Part shown: positions 7,289-14,991 of the stretch, piece after piece | How the letters are laid out: the number at the start of each line of letters is the position of its first letter | Numbering within the stretch: the first letter of the stretch is position 1 | DNA from: Chlamydiota bacterium | GTDB lineage: Bacteria > Auribacterota > UBA3054 > B51-G9 | DNA length: 15,709 nucleotides | Assembly (NCBI GenBank): GCA_003648225.1 | Contig: QMOL01000032.1 | Coordinates: 1-15,709, forward strand | Direction: 5' to 3' | Translations under genes and position numbers: made by a program | The notes under the pieces: generated by a model | Told to the model about the DNA's origin: nothing | Databases searched by the model: none | Seen by the model: the letters and a program-made list of their open reading frames with translations, nothing else

Positions 7289-8059
7289 ATGAAAGCTCCT
7301 GACACTAAAATTGCTGTTACTCTTTTTAATTTACGTGATTATTGCCAAACAGCTGAAGATTTAGATAAAACTTTTGCCAGGCTCAAGAAAATCGGTTATC
7401 AGGCAGTTCAAATTTCCTGCATCGGTCCAATTGATCCGGTGGAAGTTAAACAACTCCTCGATAAACATCAAATGTATTGCTGTGCTACTCATGAAGGACT
7501 AGCGGGTCTGCGGAATGATTTCGATGAAATCGTTGCCAAAATGAAATTATGGGAATGCGAATTTACTGCCCTGGGTTATCCGGGTGATGATTGCTGGAGT
7601 TTCGAAGGGATGATTGATTTCGCAAAAGAAATGGATGAAATCGGTGCGAAATTTAAAGCCGAAGGTCTGAAACTGGGATTCCATAATCATCATTATGAAT
7701 TCGTTAAATATTCCGATAAAACTTTCCTCGAAGAACTTTATAACAGAGCGCCAAACCTTTACGCGGAACTGGATGTTTATCATACAGCCGGCGGTGGAGG
7801 TAATCCGTCAAAATGGATTTATGATCTCGAAGGCAGAATCCCGGTTATTCATTTGAAAGATTTTGCCATTATTAACCGCGAGCCTGTTTCGTGCGAAATA
7901 GGTGAGGGGAATCTTGACTGGCCGTCAATTATTAAAGCTTGCGAAGACACTAACATAAGATGGTATTCTATTGAACAGGATGACCCGCTTCCACATAGGG
8001 GAATTTGGGATTCTGTTGAATTATCATTCAAGAATTTAAAAGCTATGGGAGTGAAATAA
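7289..8059 (+). CDS. Sugar phosphate isomerase/epimerase-like TIM barrel 1
   Basis: A 256-residue protein of the xylose-isomerase-like TIM-barrel superfamily (AP_endonuc_2 fold). Expected divalent-metal ligands are present: Glu137 in FHNHHYEF (131-138), Asp162 in ELDVYH (160-165), His188 in HLKD (188-191) and Glu229 in IEQDD (228-232). It is the normal length for a single domain, without a signal peptide. It starts 5 bp after the Gfo/Idh/MocA gene, the tightest spacing in the cluster, which suggests a functional pair. Relatives beside Gfo/Idh/MocA enzymes include E. coli YcjR, an epimerase of 3-keto-glycosides, and the TIM-barrel subunits or enzymes of C-glycoside and oxidation-elimination glycoside cleavage. 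Which of epimerase, isomerase, lyase or hydratase applies here cannot be read from the sequence. Confidence 0.9.
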   Translation: MKAPDTKIAVTLFNLRDYCQTAEDLDKTFARLKKIGYQAVQISCIGPIDPVEVKQLLDKHQMYCCATHEGLAGLRNDFDEIVAKMKLWECEFTALGYPGDDCWSFEGMIDFAKEMDEIGAKFKAEGLKLGFHNHHYEFVKYSDKTFLEELYNRAPNLYAELDVYHTAGGGGNPSKWIYDLEGRIPVIHLKDFAIINREPVSCEIGEGNLDWPSIIKACEDTNIRWYSIEQDDPLPHRGIWDSVELSFKNLKAMGVK

Positions 8060-8101
8060 TCCGTGATTTAAATTTAACAGAAAAATATTCAACAAGAAAT
8101 T

Positions 8102-8166
8102 TTCAATAATCAAATTAAGAGTTAATTCTTTACTTTGTGATTGTTTATTTTTTGTTGATTATTGAA
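8102..8166. repeat. AT-rich inverted repeat between the two TIM-barrel genes
   Basis: TTCAATAATCAA (8102-8113) and TTGATTATTGAA (8155-8166) are perfect 12-base arms separated by 41 bases. AATATTCAA upstream (8084-8092) can also pair with TTGAATATT overlapping the right arm, so alternative pairings exist. The 133-bp gap holds no gene. It may attenuate or process the transcript, or simply be repeat DNA. Confidence 0.45.
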
Positions 8167-8192
8167 TATTTAATTTTTTACTTATCAAAACT

Positions 8193-9056
8193 ATGTACTA
8201 TACTGGATTCGCAGATGAAGCGGGTGCCGATTTGGATACCCAAATCAGAGCAACAAAAAAACTCGGCTGGAAATATATCGAAACAAGAGCTTTAATGGGA
8301 AGCAATCTCGCTTTCATAAGCGATGCTCAATTTGAAGAAGTTTGCGGAAAACTCGATGAAGCAAATGTGGAATTTAATTGCTTCGGCAGCGGAGTCGCTA
8401 ATTGGGCAAAATCAATTGACGACCCTCCTGATGACAGTTATGATGAAATACGTCGTGCTATACCAAGAATGCAAAAACTTGGAATTAAATTTATCAGAAT
8501 TATGAGCTTTCCGGTTAAAGATTTGAATAACTACGAAAGTTACGCCGATGAAGCGTTTAAACGTCTGAAAACTATCGCTGAAATAGCGGCGGACGGCGGA
8601 ATTACCTGCGTGTTGGAAAATTGCTCGGGCTGGGCTGCCGGATCGTATGAACACACATTACGAACACTTGAAGCTGTAAATTCCCCGGCGTTAAAATTAG
8701 TTTTTGATACCGGGAACCCTGTGTTTCATGATGACATTCGCGGTGTACCGCCTTACAAAAAACAAAACTCCTGGGAATTTTATAACGCCGTTAAAGAGCA
8801 TATAGTTTATGTTCATATCAAAGACGGCTATATGGATGGCGACAAAGAAGTTTTTACATTTCCCGGTGAAGGAAAAGGCTATGTGAAAGAAATTATCGCG
8901 GATTTGTTGAAAAACGGTTATGACGGAGGCTTTTCAATAGAACCTCATATGGCAGTCGTTTTCCACGATAAGTCCGTACAATCCGAAGCTGATATTCAGT
9001 ATAATAATTATATTGAATACGGTAAACGATTTATGAAAATAGTTGATGAAATGTAA
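8193..9056 (+). CDS. Sugar phosphate isomerase/epimerase-like TIM barrel 2
   Basis: A 287-residue member of the same TIM-barrel superfamily as the preceding gene, but clearly a different branch; I see little alignable identity outside the metal-site motifs. Likely metal ligands are Glu142 in LENCSGW (141-147), Asp172 in FDTGNP (171-176), His208 in VHIKD (207-211) and Glu250 in FSIEPHM (247-253). There is no signal peptide. It lies between TIM barrel 1 and the second Gfo/Idh/MocA gene on the same strand, with gaps of 133 and 76 bp, so it is probably part of the same transcript, though internal start sites are possible. Having two distinct TIM barrels suggests two successive steps, for example epimerisation or elimination followed by hydration or isomerisation. 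The start ATG has no Shine-Dalgarno; the FADEAG motif right after it is typical of the family's true N-terminus. Confidence 0.88.
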   Translation: MYYTGFADEAGADLDTQIRATKKLGWKYIETRALMGSNLAFISDAQFEEVCGKLDEANVEFNCFGSGVANWAKSIDDPPDDSYDEIRRAIPRMQKLGIKFIRIMSFPVKDLNNYESYADEAFKRLKTIAEIAADGGITCVLENCSGWAAGSYEHTLRTLEAVNSPALKLVFDTGNPVFHDDIRGVPPYKKQNSWEFYNAVKEHIVYVHIKDGYMDGDKEVFTFPGEGKGYVKEIIADLLKNGYDGGFSIEPHMAVVFHDKSVQSEADIQYNNYIEYGKRFMKIVDEM

Positions 9057-9132
9057 TCTTTTAATTTCTTCTTTGCAAACTTAGCGCTTTAGTAGTTCAA
9101 GAAATTATATTTGTCTTTTCGTGGTAAAACTA

Positions 9133-10230
9133 ATGAAAAAAGTCAGAATAGGTGTTGTTGGCCTCGGAAAAATAGGCGCTGAACACGTTCAGACTATAAA
9201 AAAAATAAAAAATATTCGCCTTACCGCAGTCTGTGATCAGCAAAAAAAACTCGCCGATAAAATTTCCGATGAAAATAATTTAACGGCTTTTTACTCTACA
9301 AACGATTTGATGAATTCAGCAGAAGTTGACGCTGTTATTATCGCGACACCTCACTATCTGCACACCCCTTTAGCAATTGACGCTTTGAATGCCGGATTGC
9401 ATGTTCTCTGTGAAAAACCGGTTGCGGTTCATAAAGCCGATGCGGAAATAATGATTGCCGCTCATAAAAAACATCCGAAATTGAAATTCGCGGCAATGCT
9501 TCAACTGCGCACAAGCGGTTATTGGGGAAAAATAAAAGAAATAATCGACAGTGGAGAACTTGGTAAAATTTATCGTGTGAATTGGATCGTTACTTATTGG
9601 TTTCGAACACAAAAATATTTCGACGATAGTCCCTGGCGGGCAACATGGAAAGGCGAAGGAGGAGGAGTTTTGCTTAATCAGGCTCCCCATCAGTTAGATT
9701 TATTCCAGTGGTATTTCGGTATGCCGGTGAAAGTCAGAGCGTATTGCTCACTCGGAAAATATCACAACATTGAAGTGGAAGATGAGGTTACAGCTTACTG
9801 CGAATTTAAAGAAGGATTTTCAGGAGTGTTCATCACTTCTACAGGCGAATTCCCGGGCTCCGACAGATTGGAAATAATGGCTGACCGTGGTCGGCTTGTC
9901 TGTGAAAACGGAAAAATAATATTTGATCGTGCGGAATCATCTGTCAATGAATTTTCGAGAACTACAAATGTTGCTTTTAGCGTTCCTGAAATTAAAACTA
10001 TTGAAATAAAATTCAACGAAAAAAAAGGCGTTCATCAAAACATTTTCGAAAATTTCGCGGACTCAATTCTGAACGGAACAGAACTTATCGCAACCGGAGA
10101 AGACGGAATGAATTCAGTTGAACTCGCTAACACTTTTCTCTACTCTTCTTTGAAAAATGTTACTGTAAAACTACCGTTAGATTCGTCAGAATATGCAAAA
10201 TTACTCTTGAATAAAATCCGCAGAACATGA
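9133..10230 (+). CDS. Gfo/Idh/MocA-family oxidoreductase, copy 2
   Basis: A 365-residue paralogue of the first gene of this cluster. I choose the ATG at 9133 rather than the in-frame GTG at 9121, because from 9133 the two proteins align residue for residue without a gap for about 360 positions (about 70% identical). The Rossmann motif is G10-x-G12-x-x-G15, the lysine motif CEKP (93-96) and the active-site motif GGGVLLNQAPHQLD (176-189); all are intact. Differences gather at residues 38-50, 123-132, 161-167 and 265-300, which could change cofactor or substrate preference. The protein is cytoplasmic. One copy may oxidise the substrate and the other reduce a product, recycling the cofactor, or they may handle different sugars. 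The gene ends the rightward cluster and is followed by a hairpin array and a convergent gene. Confidence 0.92.
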   Translation: MKKVRIGVVGLGKIGAEHVQTIKKIKNIRLTAVCDQQKKLADKISDENNLTAFYSTNDLMNSAEVDAVIIATPHYLHTPLAIDALNAGLHVLCEKPVAVHKADAEIMIAAHKKHPKLKFAAMLQLRTSGYWGKIKEIIDSGELGKIYRVNWIVTYWFRTQKYFDDSPWRATWKGEGGGVLLNQAPHQLDLFQWYFGMPVKVRAYCSLGKYHNIEVEDEVTAYCEFKEGFSGVFITSTGEFPGSDRLEIMADRGRLVCENGKIIFDRAESSVNEFSRTTNVAFSVPEIKTIEIKFNEKKGVHQNIFENFADSILNGTELIATGEDGMNSVELANTFLYSSLKNVTVKLPLDSSEYAKLLLNKIRRT

Positions 10231-10261
10231 ATAACCGCTAATGATGCGCCGAATACAAAGC

Positions 10262-10458
10262 TTTGCCCCGACAGGGGCAAAACATGAATAACCACACGTG
10301 ATAACGTGTGGCTTACGAAAGAACAGATTCGCCCTGAATGGGCGATACAAATAAGGATAATTCAACGTAGCCTGCGGCAACGCCGTAGGATAATGAATTG
10401 GAAAAAAACAAACGATTGAATATGCCCGTGCCGTTCCCGAAAAACCACGCTATCGGGA
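10262..10458. repeat. Array of five short unlike hairpins between convergent genes
   Basis: Five compact stems in about 200 bp: TTTGCCCC/GGGGCAAA (10262-10281, 4-base loop); CCACACGT/ACGTGTGG (10292-10311, 4-base loop); TCGCCC/GGGCGA (10329-10345, 5-base loop); CCTGCGGC/GCCGTAGG (10371-10389, 3-base loop, one G-T pair); TCCCGA/TCGGGA (10435-10458, 12-base loop). The stems differ in sequence, so this is not a CRISPR array. The 256-bp gap (10231-10486) between the converging ends of the Gfo copy 2 and GH28-GH18 genes holds no other feature. The hairpins could stop or protect both transcripts, although none has the T-run of a classic terminator. Confidence 0.75.
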
Positions 10459-10486
10459 CAGGCAGGTACGGAATATAAATTTTGTG

Positions 10487-13105
10487 TCAATGAATTTTTT
10501 TCGAGTTCCGCCTAATTATGCTTGTAATATAATCAATCAATGGATGAGCAGCATATTTTTCCCCCGCGACAGGCGGAAAGCAATCAAGATGGAATTCCCA
10601 CCAGAAGACGCCGCGATATTTTTTCTTTAATATCCATTCTATTTTGCGGGTAAGACTTCTTTTATTATCGATTGTTATAAAGTCGGTTTTATCGGGGCTG
10701 AAATAATATGGGACTTCAGCTTTTTCATCATAAGATTCTTTCCAGCCTTTTTTAAGAAAAGCCGGCAATTCCTTATAGAAAAAATATCGGCTTCTACTTT
10801 TCAAAGATTCTTTGTACTTTTTACCCGGAATAACTTTTTTATAATAAAAACCATAGTTAGCCAAACCTATACATATTTTATCTTTAGAGAAATTCAACCA
10901 GTTTTCTTTCAGCACTTTCTTTATCTTATCAAATGGGGTGTTGTGTGTTGCTTTGTGACTCCAAGCTCCGCCGCCCATATCGTATGTCATTAAATTAATC
11001 CAGTCAATAGAGCGGCTGAGTTTCTGTGCCTGTTCTTTAGAATATTTCAAATACACGTTAAGAGCCGTTGTAAGATAATATTTACGTTTCGGTGATGTTT
11101 TTTCCAAAGAATTCAGAGCTTTTCGCAGTTCCATCATTAGCGCGGTATGTTTATCAATATTAATAGTTGATTCCCAATCGATATCAATCCCGTCGTAGTT
11201 GTGTTTTTTTATTACGGCAGCCATTACTCTCGCAAAAACAGCCATTTTTTTCGCGTCGTTCACTATTGGATTAAAACGGGTGGTGCCGGGGATAGATAGC
11301 AGCACTTTAACATTTTTCTTATGTGCTTTAGCAATCAGATCCGGTATAAATGGAACGGGGGAGTAGTTGTCAGAGAACAAATTTGTTTTTGTATATTCAA
11401 AGTTATAGACGAGTTTATTCATAATATCTTTTTCGGGCATTTCAAAATCTTTTGCCGTCCAATGGGGAACAGCCATAACATACATAAAGTCGAACTGTTC
11501 GAAACGAGTTTGCTCCAATTGTTTTTTGCTTTTAAGCAAGCCGTCCATAAAATAGGTTGCGTGTATAAATGCCGGTTTCTTGTTTTTCTCAGTGGGCAAA
11601 TTGGTAAAAGGTGTATTAATTAACTTTCCATTAACAGCAACATTTTTCAGAATTATATCTTTTGTGTATTCAGACACGCTTTTTTCACCTGCTTTTTCTA
11701 CTTTGATATTGTTAAGAAAAATTCGTTGAATTGGTGAATCCTTAACACCAATAATTTTAAACGGCTTTTGGGTTACTTTTTTGCAGGTGATATCGGATAT
11801 GAAAAAATCAGAAAAATGTGTCGGGAAATGATTTCCGCGATAACCGTGATAGTCCATTCTGAAAATTAATATTGCTTTATTAGCGGTTTCAATTTTTATA
11901 TTTCGTATGTAAATGTTACTCACAAAGCCACCACGGTCAAGATTACATTTGAAACATAATGCGTGAGCGCCTTTAAGCAAAACATTATTTTCTACAAAGA
12001 CCGAAGAAACTCCGCCGGACATTTCTGAACCTATGCACAAAGCGTTAGCGCGGGAAGACAAGCGATTATTTCTAATAACAATATTTTTAGTTCCGGGCCT
12101 GTCCCACGCGTCCTGGTCTCTTCCGGCTTTAATGGCAATAGCATCATCGGAAGTGTTAATTAAGCAGTTTTCAATCAAAACATTTTCACAGCTGTCCGGG
12201 TCAATTCCGTCGTTATTGGCAGCATCTCCTTTGACGGTAATATTTTTAATAGTAATATTTTTACAAAACGCGGTATGGATTGTCCAAAACGGACTATCTT
12301 TAATAGTAAGATTTTTAATCATAACATTTTTACATTCATAAAAATGAATCAAAGGAAGCCGGAGAAAATGTCGCTTGCTATCACCATATCCATCATCTTT
12401 TCCATCACCGTTCAGGTCGAGAAAACCATTGCCAAACACTCTTTGGTTTTCCGGAATTCGGTCATTCCCCATTTGCCTGACTTTATCAACATCGGTATGT
12501 TCCCGTTTGCGCCATGCGTTTGACCATTCAGCTCCGGTCCCGTCGATAGTTCCTTTACCTGTGAGTGCAATATTTTTTAATTGATAACCGTAAATCAAAG
12601 GAGTATAGTTGTATAATACCACCCCGCCCCACCTTTGTTTTACCAAAGGCAAATAACTTTCCGTGTTAGTGCTGAAAAAAACTCTCGCGTTTTTTTGAAT
12701 CTCAATGTTAATATTGTCTTTTAAAATAATCGGACCGTCAACAAAATATTCACCCGGCGGCACAATTAATTTCCCGCCGCCCTTCTTTGAAAGAGCTTGC
12801 AGTGCTTTACTGAATGCGAGTCGGTTATCTGAGTGTTTATCACCCTTGCCGCCAAAATCTGTTAGCAGAACAGTATTTTCAGGAAAGGATGGACACTTGA
12901 CTGATTTAATAATATCGGGAACTTTCGCCCATCCTTCTTTTTCCAGTTTATTGGCATTTTTGATGTTAAAAGAAGAGTCGTTTGCGATAATTGTACTGCA
13001 CCCTATGAATATCAACGATATTGATGATATAACAATTCTTAATAAATTTAATCGGGAAAAGCAGGAATATTTCCGGGCGGGAATTGTTGGTCGTTTTGTG
13101 CTCAT
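10487..13105 (-). CDS. Exported GH28-GH18 fusion protein (polygalacturonase-like plus chitinase-like)
   Basis: An 872-residue modular protein. The N-terminus has a long basic stretch, a hydrophobic segment (24-34) and a lipobox-like FIGC (Cys36), suggesting a lipoprotein. Residues 80-495 form a GH28-type right-handed beta-helix: the TDFGGKGD opening (82-89), NNDGIDPDSC (297-306), SDDAIAIKAG (319-328) and IGSEMSGGV (358-366). The aspartates expected for catalysis (Asp299, Asp320, Asp321) are present, but the usual GHG motif reads ANA (353-355), with Asn354 in place of His, and the usual RIK reads CFK (384-386). Residues 510-862 form a GH18 domain with an intact DGIDIDWE motif (638-645, catalytic Glu645), MTYDMGGGAW (706-715) and a terminal WWEFHLD (835-841). 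GH18 enzymes cleave beta-linked N-acetylglucosamine polymers or glycoprotein chitobiose cores. It lies 35 bp downstream of the esterase-propeller gene, surely co-transcribed. The pairing is one I do not know as a standard architecture; the substrate is open. Confidence 0.88.
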   Translation of the reverse strand: MSTKRPTIPARKYSCFSRLNLLRIVISSISLIFIGCSTIIANDSSFNIKNANKLEKEGWAKVPDIIKSVKCPSFPENTVLLTDFGGKGDKHSDNRLAFSKALQALSKKGGGKLIVPPGEYFVDGPIILKDNINIEIQKNARVFFSTNTESYLPLVKQRWGGVVLYNYTPLIYGYQLKNIALTGKGTIDGTGAEWSNAWRKREHTDVDKVRQMGNDRIPENQRVFGNGFLDLNGDGKDDGYGDSKRHFLRLPLIHFYECKNVMIKNLTIKDSPFWTIHTAFCKNITIKNITVKGDAANNDGIDPDSCENVLIENCLINTSDDAIAIKAGRDQDAWDRPGTKNIVIRNNRLSSRANALCIGSEMSGGVSSVFVENNVLLKGAHALCFKCNLDRGGFVSNIYIRNIKIETANKAILIFRMDYHGYRGNHFPTHFSDFFISDITCKKVTQKPFKIIGVKDSPIQRIFLNNIKVEKAGEKSVSEYTKDIILKNVAVNGKLINTPFTNLPTEKNKKPAFIHATYFMDGLLKSKKQLEQTRFEQFDFMYVMAVPHWTAKDFEMPEKDIMNKLVYNFEYTKTNLFSDNYSPVPFIPDLIAKAHKKNVKVLLSIPGTTRFNPIVNDAKKMAVFARVMAAVIKKHNYDGIDIDWESTINIDKHTALMMELRKALNSLEKTSPKRKYYLTTALNVYLKYSKEQAQKLSRSIDWINLMTYDMGGGAWSHKATHNTPFDKIKKVLKENWLNFSKDKICIGLANYGFYYKKVIPGKKYKESLKSRSRYFFYKELPAFLKKGWKESYDEKAEVPYYFSPDKTDFITIDNKRSLTRKIEWILKKKYRGVFWWEFHLDCFPPVAGEKYAAHPLIDYITSIIRRNSKKIH

Positions 13106-13140
13106 TATTGTAAATCCGGGGTTTGATGTTTAATATACTT

Positions 13141-14973
13141 CTAATAAACTAACTTAACTTTAGATAAATAAATTGACGCTTTACCTTCGTGCGATGAATA
13201 GTAACTTACCCATAACATATTGTCATGTCGGACAATTCCGGCGTAGCTTGTATCACCACCGGAAGGAAAAGTAAGCTTTTCGGTAAGCTTACCGCTTTTA
13301 GCGTTGATTAGACATAGTGAAGTGCGGGGACCTCCATCATAAAGCCGGACAACAGCTATAAGTTGACCGTTTGGCAGGCAGATCAACTGTGGTCCGCCAA
13401 TTCGCGCGCCTATATCTTTCCATTTCCAATTAGTGTATGGCGGTTGTGAGATGCCCAGTTTGCCGGTGCTTTCTTTTCCGTCGCGTCGAAGCAGGCAATA
13501 AGCTGTATCGCCATTAAACGCGATTGCCGTTTCGTTTGGAGCGCCGACATCATACAGATTATTAACAAGAACATCAAATTTTTTCCCGTTGCTGCTTGAG
13601 TAGAGCCGGAGTGTTCTTTTATTGGCGCCGCAACTATAACCTATCCCATAAGCTTTTCCTTTATGCCAGGTAACGCGCCACAGCCAGAAATTTGCATCGC
13701 CGATTTTATTTTTTTTGCTCCAAGTATATCCGTCTTTCGAAAACCAGGAAAGAGATTGGTATTTATTTTTCGGTTTAGCGTGTATGACTTCCGCGCCGCA
13801 CAGCATCAGATTACCATTTGGAGTGACGGAAATTTTTGCATCCCGCAAATCTGAATTTTTAGACTTAATCAGTGCGGCAGATTTCCATTTATCACCATCG
13901 GCAGATGTGATTACCCGCAGAGCTCCGTCATCGGAAACGTGACTTGTTGCTTCGCGGAACACGCAAAACCAACGGTTATGGAACCGAACTAAATCAGTAA
14001 ACGCGTTATGCGGCGCTTTATCCCATATTTTTTTTACTTCAAGCAATTTCAACGTTAATTTCTTCTTACCGCTTGATTTTATTTGAGAATTAAGCCAGTC
14101 TTCACATGCTTTTATCCAAGGGAACCCGCCGAGACCGGTTCCGTGTTTGCCTTCGGCATAAACATGAAATTCATAAGGAACGTCTGCTTTCATCAAAATA
14201 GGAACATAAGACATAACATTAGAAATATCAGGATCATTTTTTGATATAGCTACATAAATCGGAATAGTCGAATCCTTAACTTCCCGGAAATCCCGTGAAA
14301 CTTTCCCTCGTTCACCAAGATAAGCCGGATAAATTAAAATGCAAAAATTAGGCTTACAGCTGACCTTGTCCAAATAATCAACCGGTGAATAAGAATCTTT
14401 ATCAAATTGATGAACAGTTAACGCGCAGAGATGCCCGCCGGCTGAAAAGCCCATAACGCCGATGGAGTTTGGATCAATTCCAAAATAATTCGCGTTACCG
14501 CGAACAAAGCGAATCGCTCTTTGCGCGTCTTGAAGAGGCGCGTTAACTCCTTTTCTTTTTGGTACACGGTATTTAACTGCAAATGCCGTGATTCCTTGTT
14601 GATTCAACCATTCACCGACGCGGCTCCCTTCTTTTCTTGCTGCGAGATAACTGTATCCTCCGCCGGGAAAAACGATGACTGCTTTTCCGTTCGGGTTATC
14701 CGGTTTCATCACCATAATGGTTGGACAGGAAACATCTTTAATGCGATTGTCAAAATACTCTTTCGCATCTTTCAACGGATCATCAGCACGTTTTCCGTTA
14801 CCGGGCCATAAGTGATAAAAGTGATATTTTCCGGGTACGCTTTTCATCAATATTAAATCGCCGGGTTGAAGGTTATTTGTTGGAACGGCATTAGCGCCTA
14901 AAATGGTATTGCCATAAAAAAGCAAGCAGAAGACAACACCTGGAAACAGTTTTAAACAGCCTTTTTTGTACAT
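13141..14973 (-). CDS. Exported alpha/beta-hydrolase esterase fused to a sialidase-like propeller
   Basis: A 610-residue two-domain protein with a Sec signal peptide (hydrophobic 9-26, likely cut after ANA, 27-29). Residues 80-298 are an alpha/beta-hydrolase of the acetylxylan-esterase/BD-FAE type: the oxyanion motif FPGGGY (102-107), nucleophile Ser177 in GFSAGG (175-180), an acid at Asp247 or Asp249, and His277 in EGKHG (274-278). This domain probably removes acetyl or similar ester groups from polysaccharide. Residues 310-610 look like a sialidase-superfamily beta-propeller, with Asp-box-like turns SADGDKW (357-363), SKDGYTW (412-418) and SSNGKKF (460-466), and arginines at 340, 497 and 543. 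No FRIP motif is evident, so true sialidase activity is not supported; it could bind or cleave another acidic sugar. It is the first gene of the pair with GH28-GH18. GGAG lies 8 bases before the ATG, a rare Shine-Dalgarno-like sequence here. Confidence 0.88.
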   Translation of the reverse strand: MYKKGCLKLFPGVVFCLLFYGNTILGANAVPTNNLQPGDLILMKSVPGKYHFYHLWPGNGKRADDPLKDAKEYFDNRIKDVSCPTIMVMKPDNPNGKAVIVFPGGGYSYLAARKEGSRVGEWLNQQGITAFAVKYRVPKRKGVNAPLQDAQRAIRFVRGNANYFGIDPNSIGVMGFSAGGHLCALTVHQFDKDSYSPVDYLDKVSCKPNFCILIYPAYLGERGKVSRDFREVKDSTIPIYVAISKNDPDISNVMSYVPILMKADVPYEFHVYAEGKHGTGLGGFPWIKACEDWLNSQIKSSGKKKLTLKLLEVKKIWDKAPHNAFTDLVRFHNRWFCVFREATSHVSDDGALRVITSADGDKWKSAALIKSKNSDLRDAKISVTPNGNLMLCGAEVIHAKPKNKYQSLSWFSKDGYTWSKKNKIGDANFWLWRVTWHKGKAYGIGYSCGANKRTLRLYSSSNGKKFDVLVNNLYDVGAPNETAIAFNGDTAYCLLRRDGKESTGKLGISQPPYTNWKWKDIGARIGGPQLICLPNGQLIAVVRLYDGGPRTSLCLINAKSGKLTEKLTFPSGGDTSYAGIVRHDNMLWVSYYSSHEGKASIYLSKVKLVY

Positions 14974-14991
14974 AATGCATACTCCGCGGCG

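Noticed and set aside
9106..9113. TATATTTG, matching the Bacteroidota -7 element TAnnTTTG, before Gfo copy 2
   Set aside because: No TTTG -33 element lies at the required 19-21 base spacing (the nearest, at 9072-9075, is 30 bases away), and the motif is common by chance in AT-rich DNA.
9121..9132. GTG start four codons upstream for Gfo copy 2
   Set aside because: Starting at the ATG at 9133 makes the protein align from residue 1 with its paralogue, and no ribosome-binding site favours the GTG.
10262..10281. Intrinsic terminator for Gfo copy 2 at the TTTGCCCC/GGGGCAAA stem
   Set aside because: The stem is good but is followed by an A-rich, not T-rich, sequence on the plus strand, and on the minus strand it is too far from the GH28-GH18 stop to call.
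10262..10458. CRISPR-like array
   Set aside because: The palindromes differ from one another in sequence, and there is no repeated unit separated by equal-length spacers.
12705..13133. 142-codon plus-strand frame opposite the start of GH28-GH18
   Set aside because: Antisense to the signal peptide and first beta-helix turns of a well-supported gene, with no recognisable protein features.
13141..14050. True exo-sialidase call for the C-terminal half of the esterase fusion
   Set aside because: Asp-box-like turns are present but no FRIP motif or clear arginine triad can be assigned by eye; only sialidase-like fold is supported.
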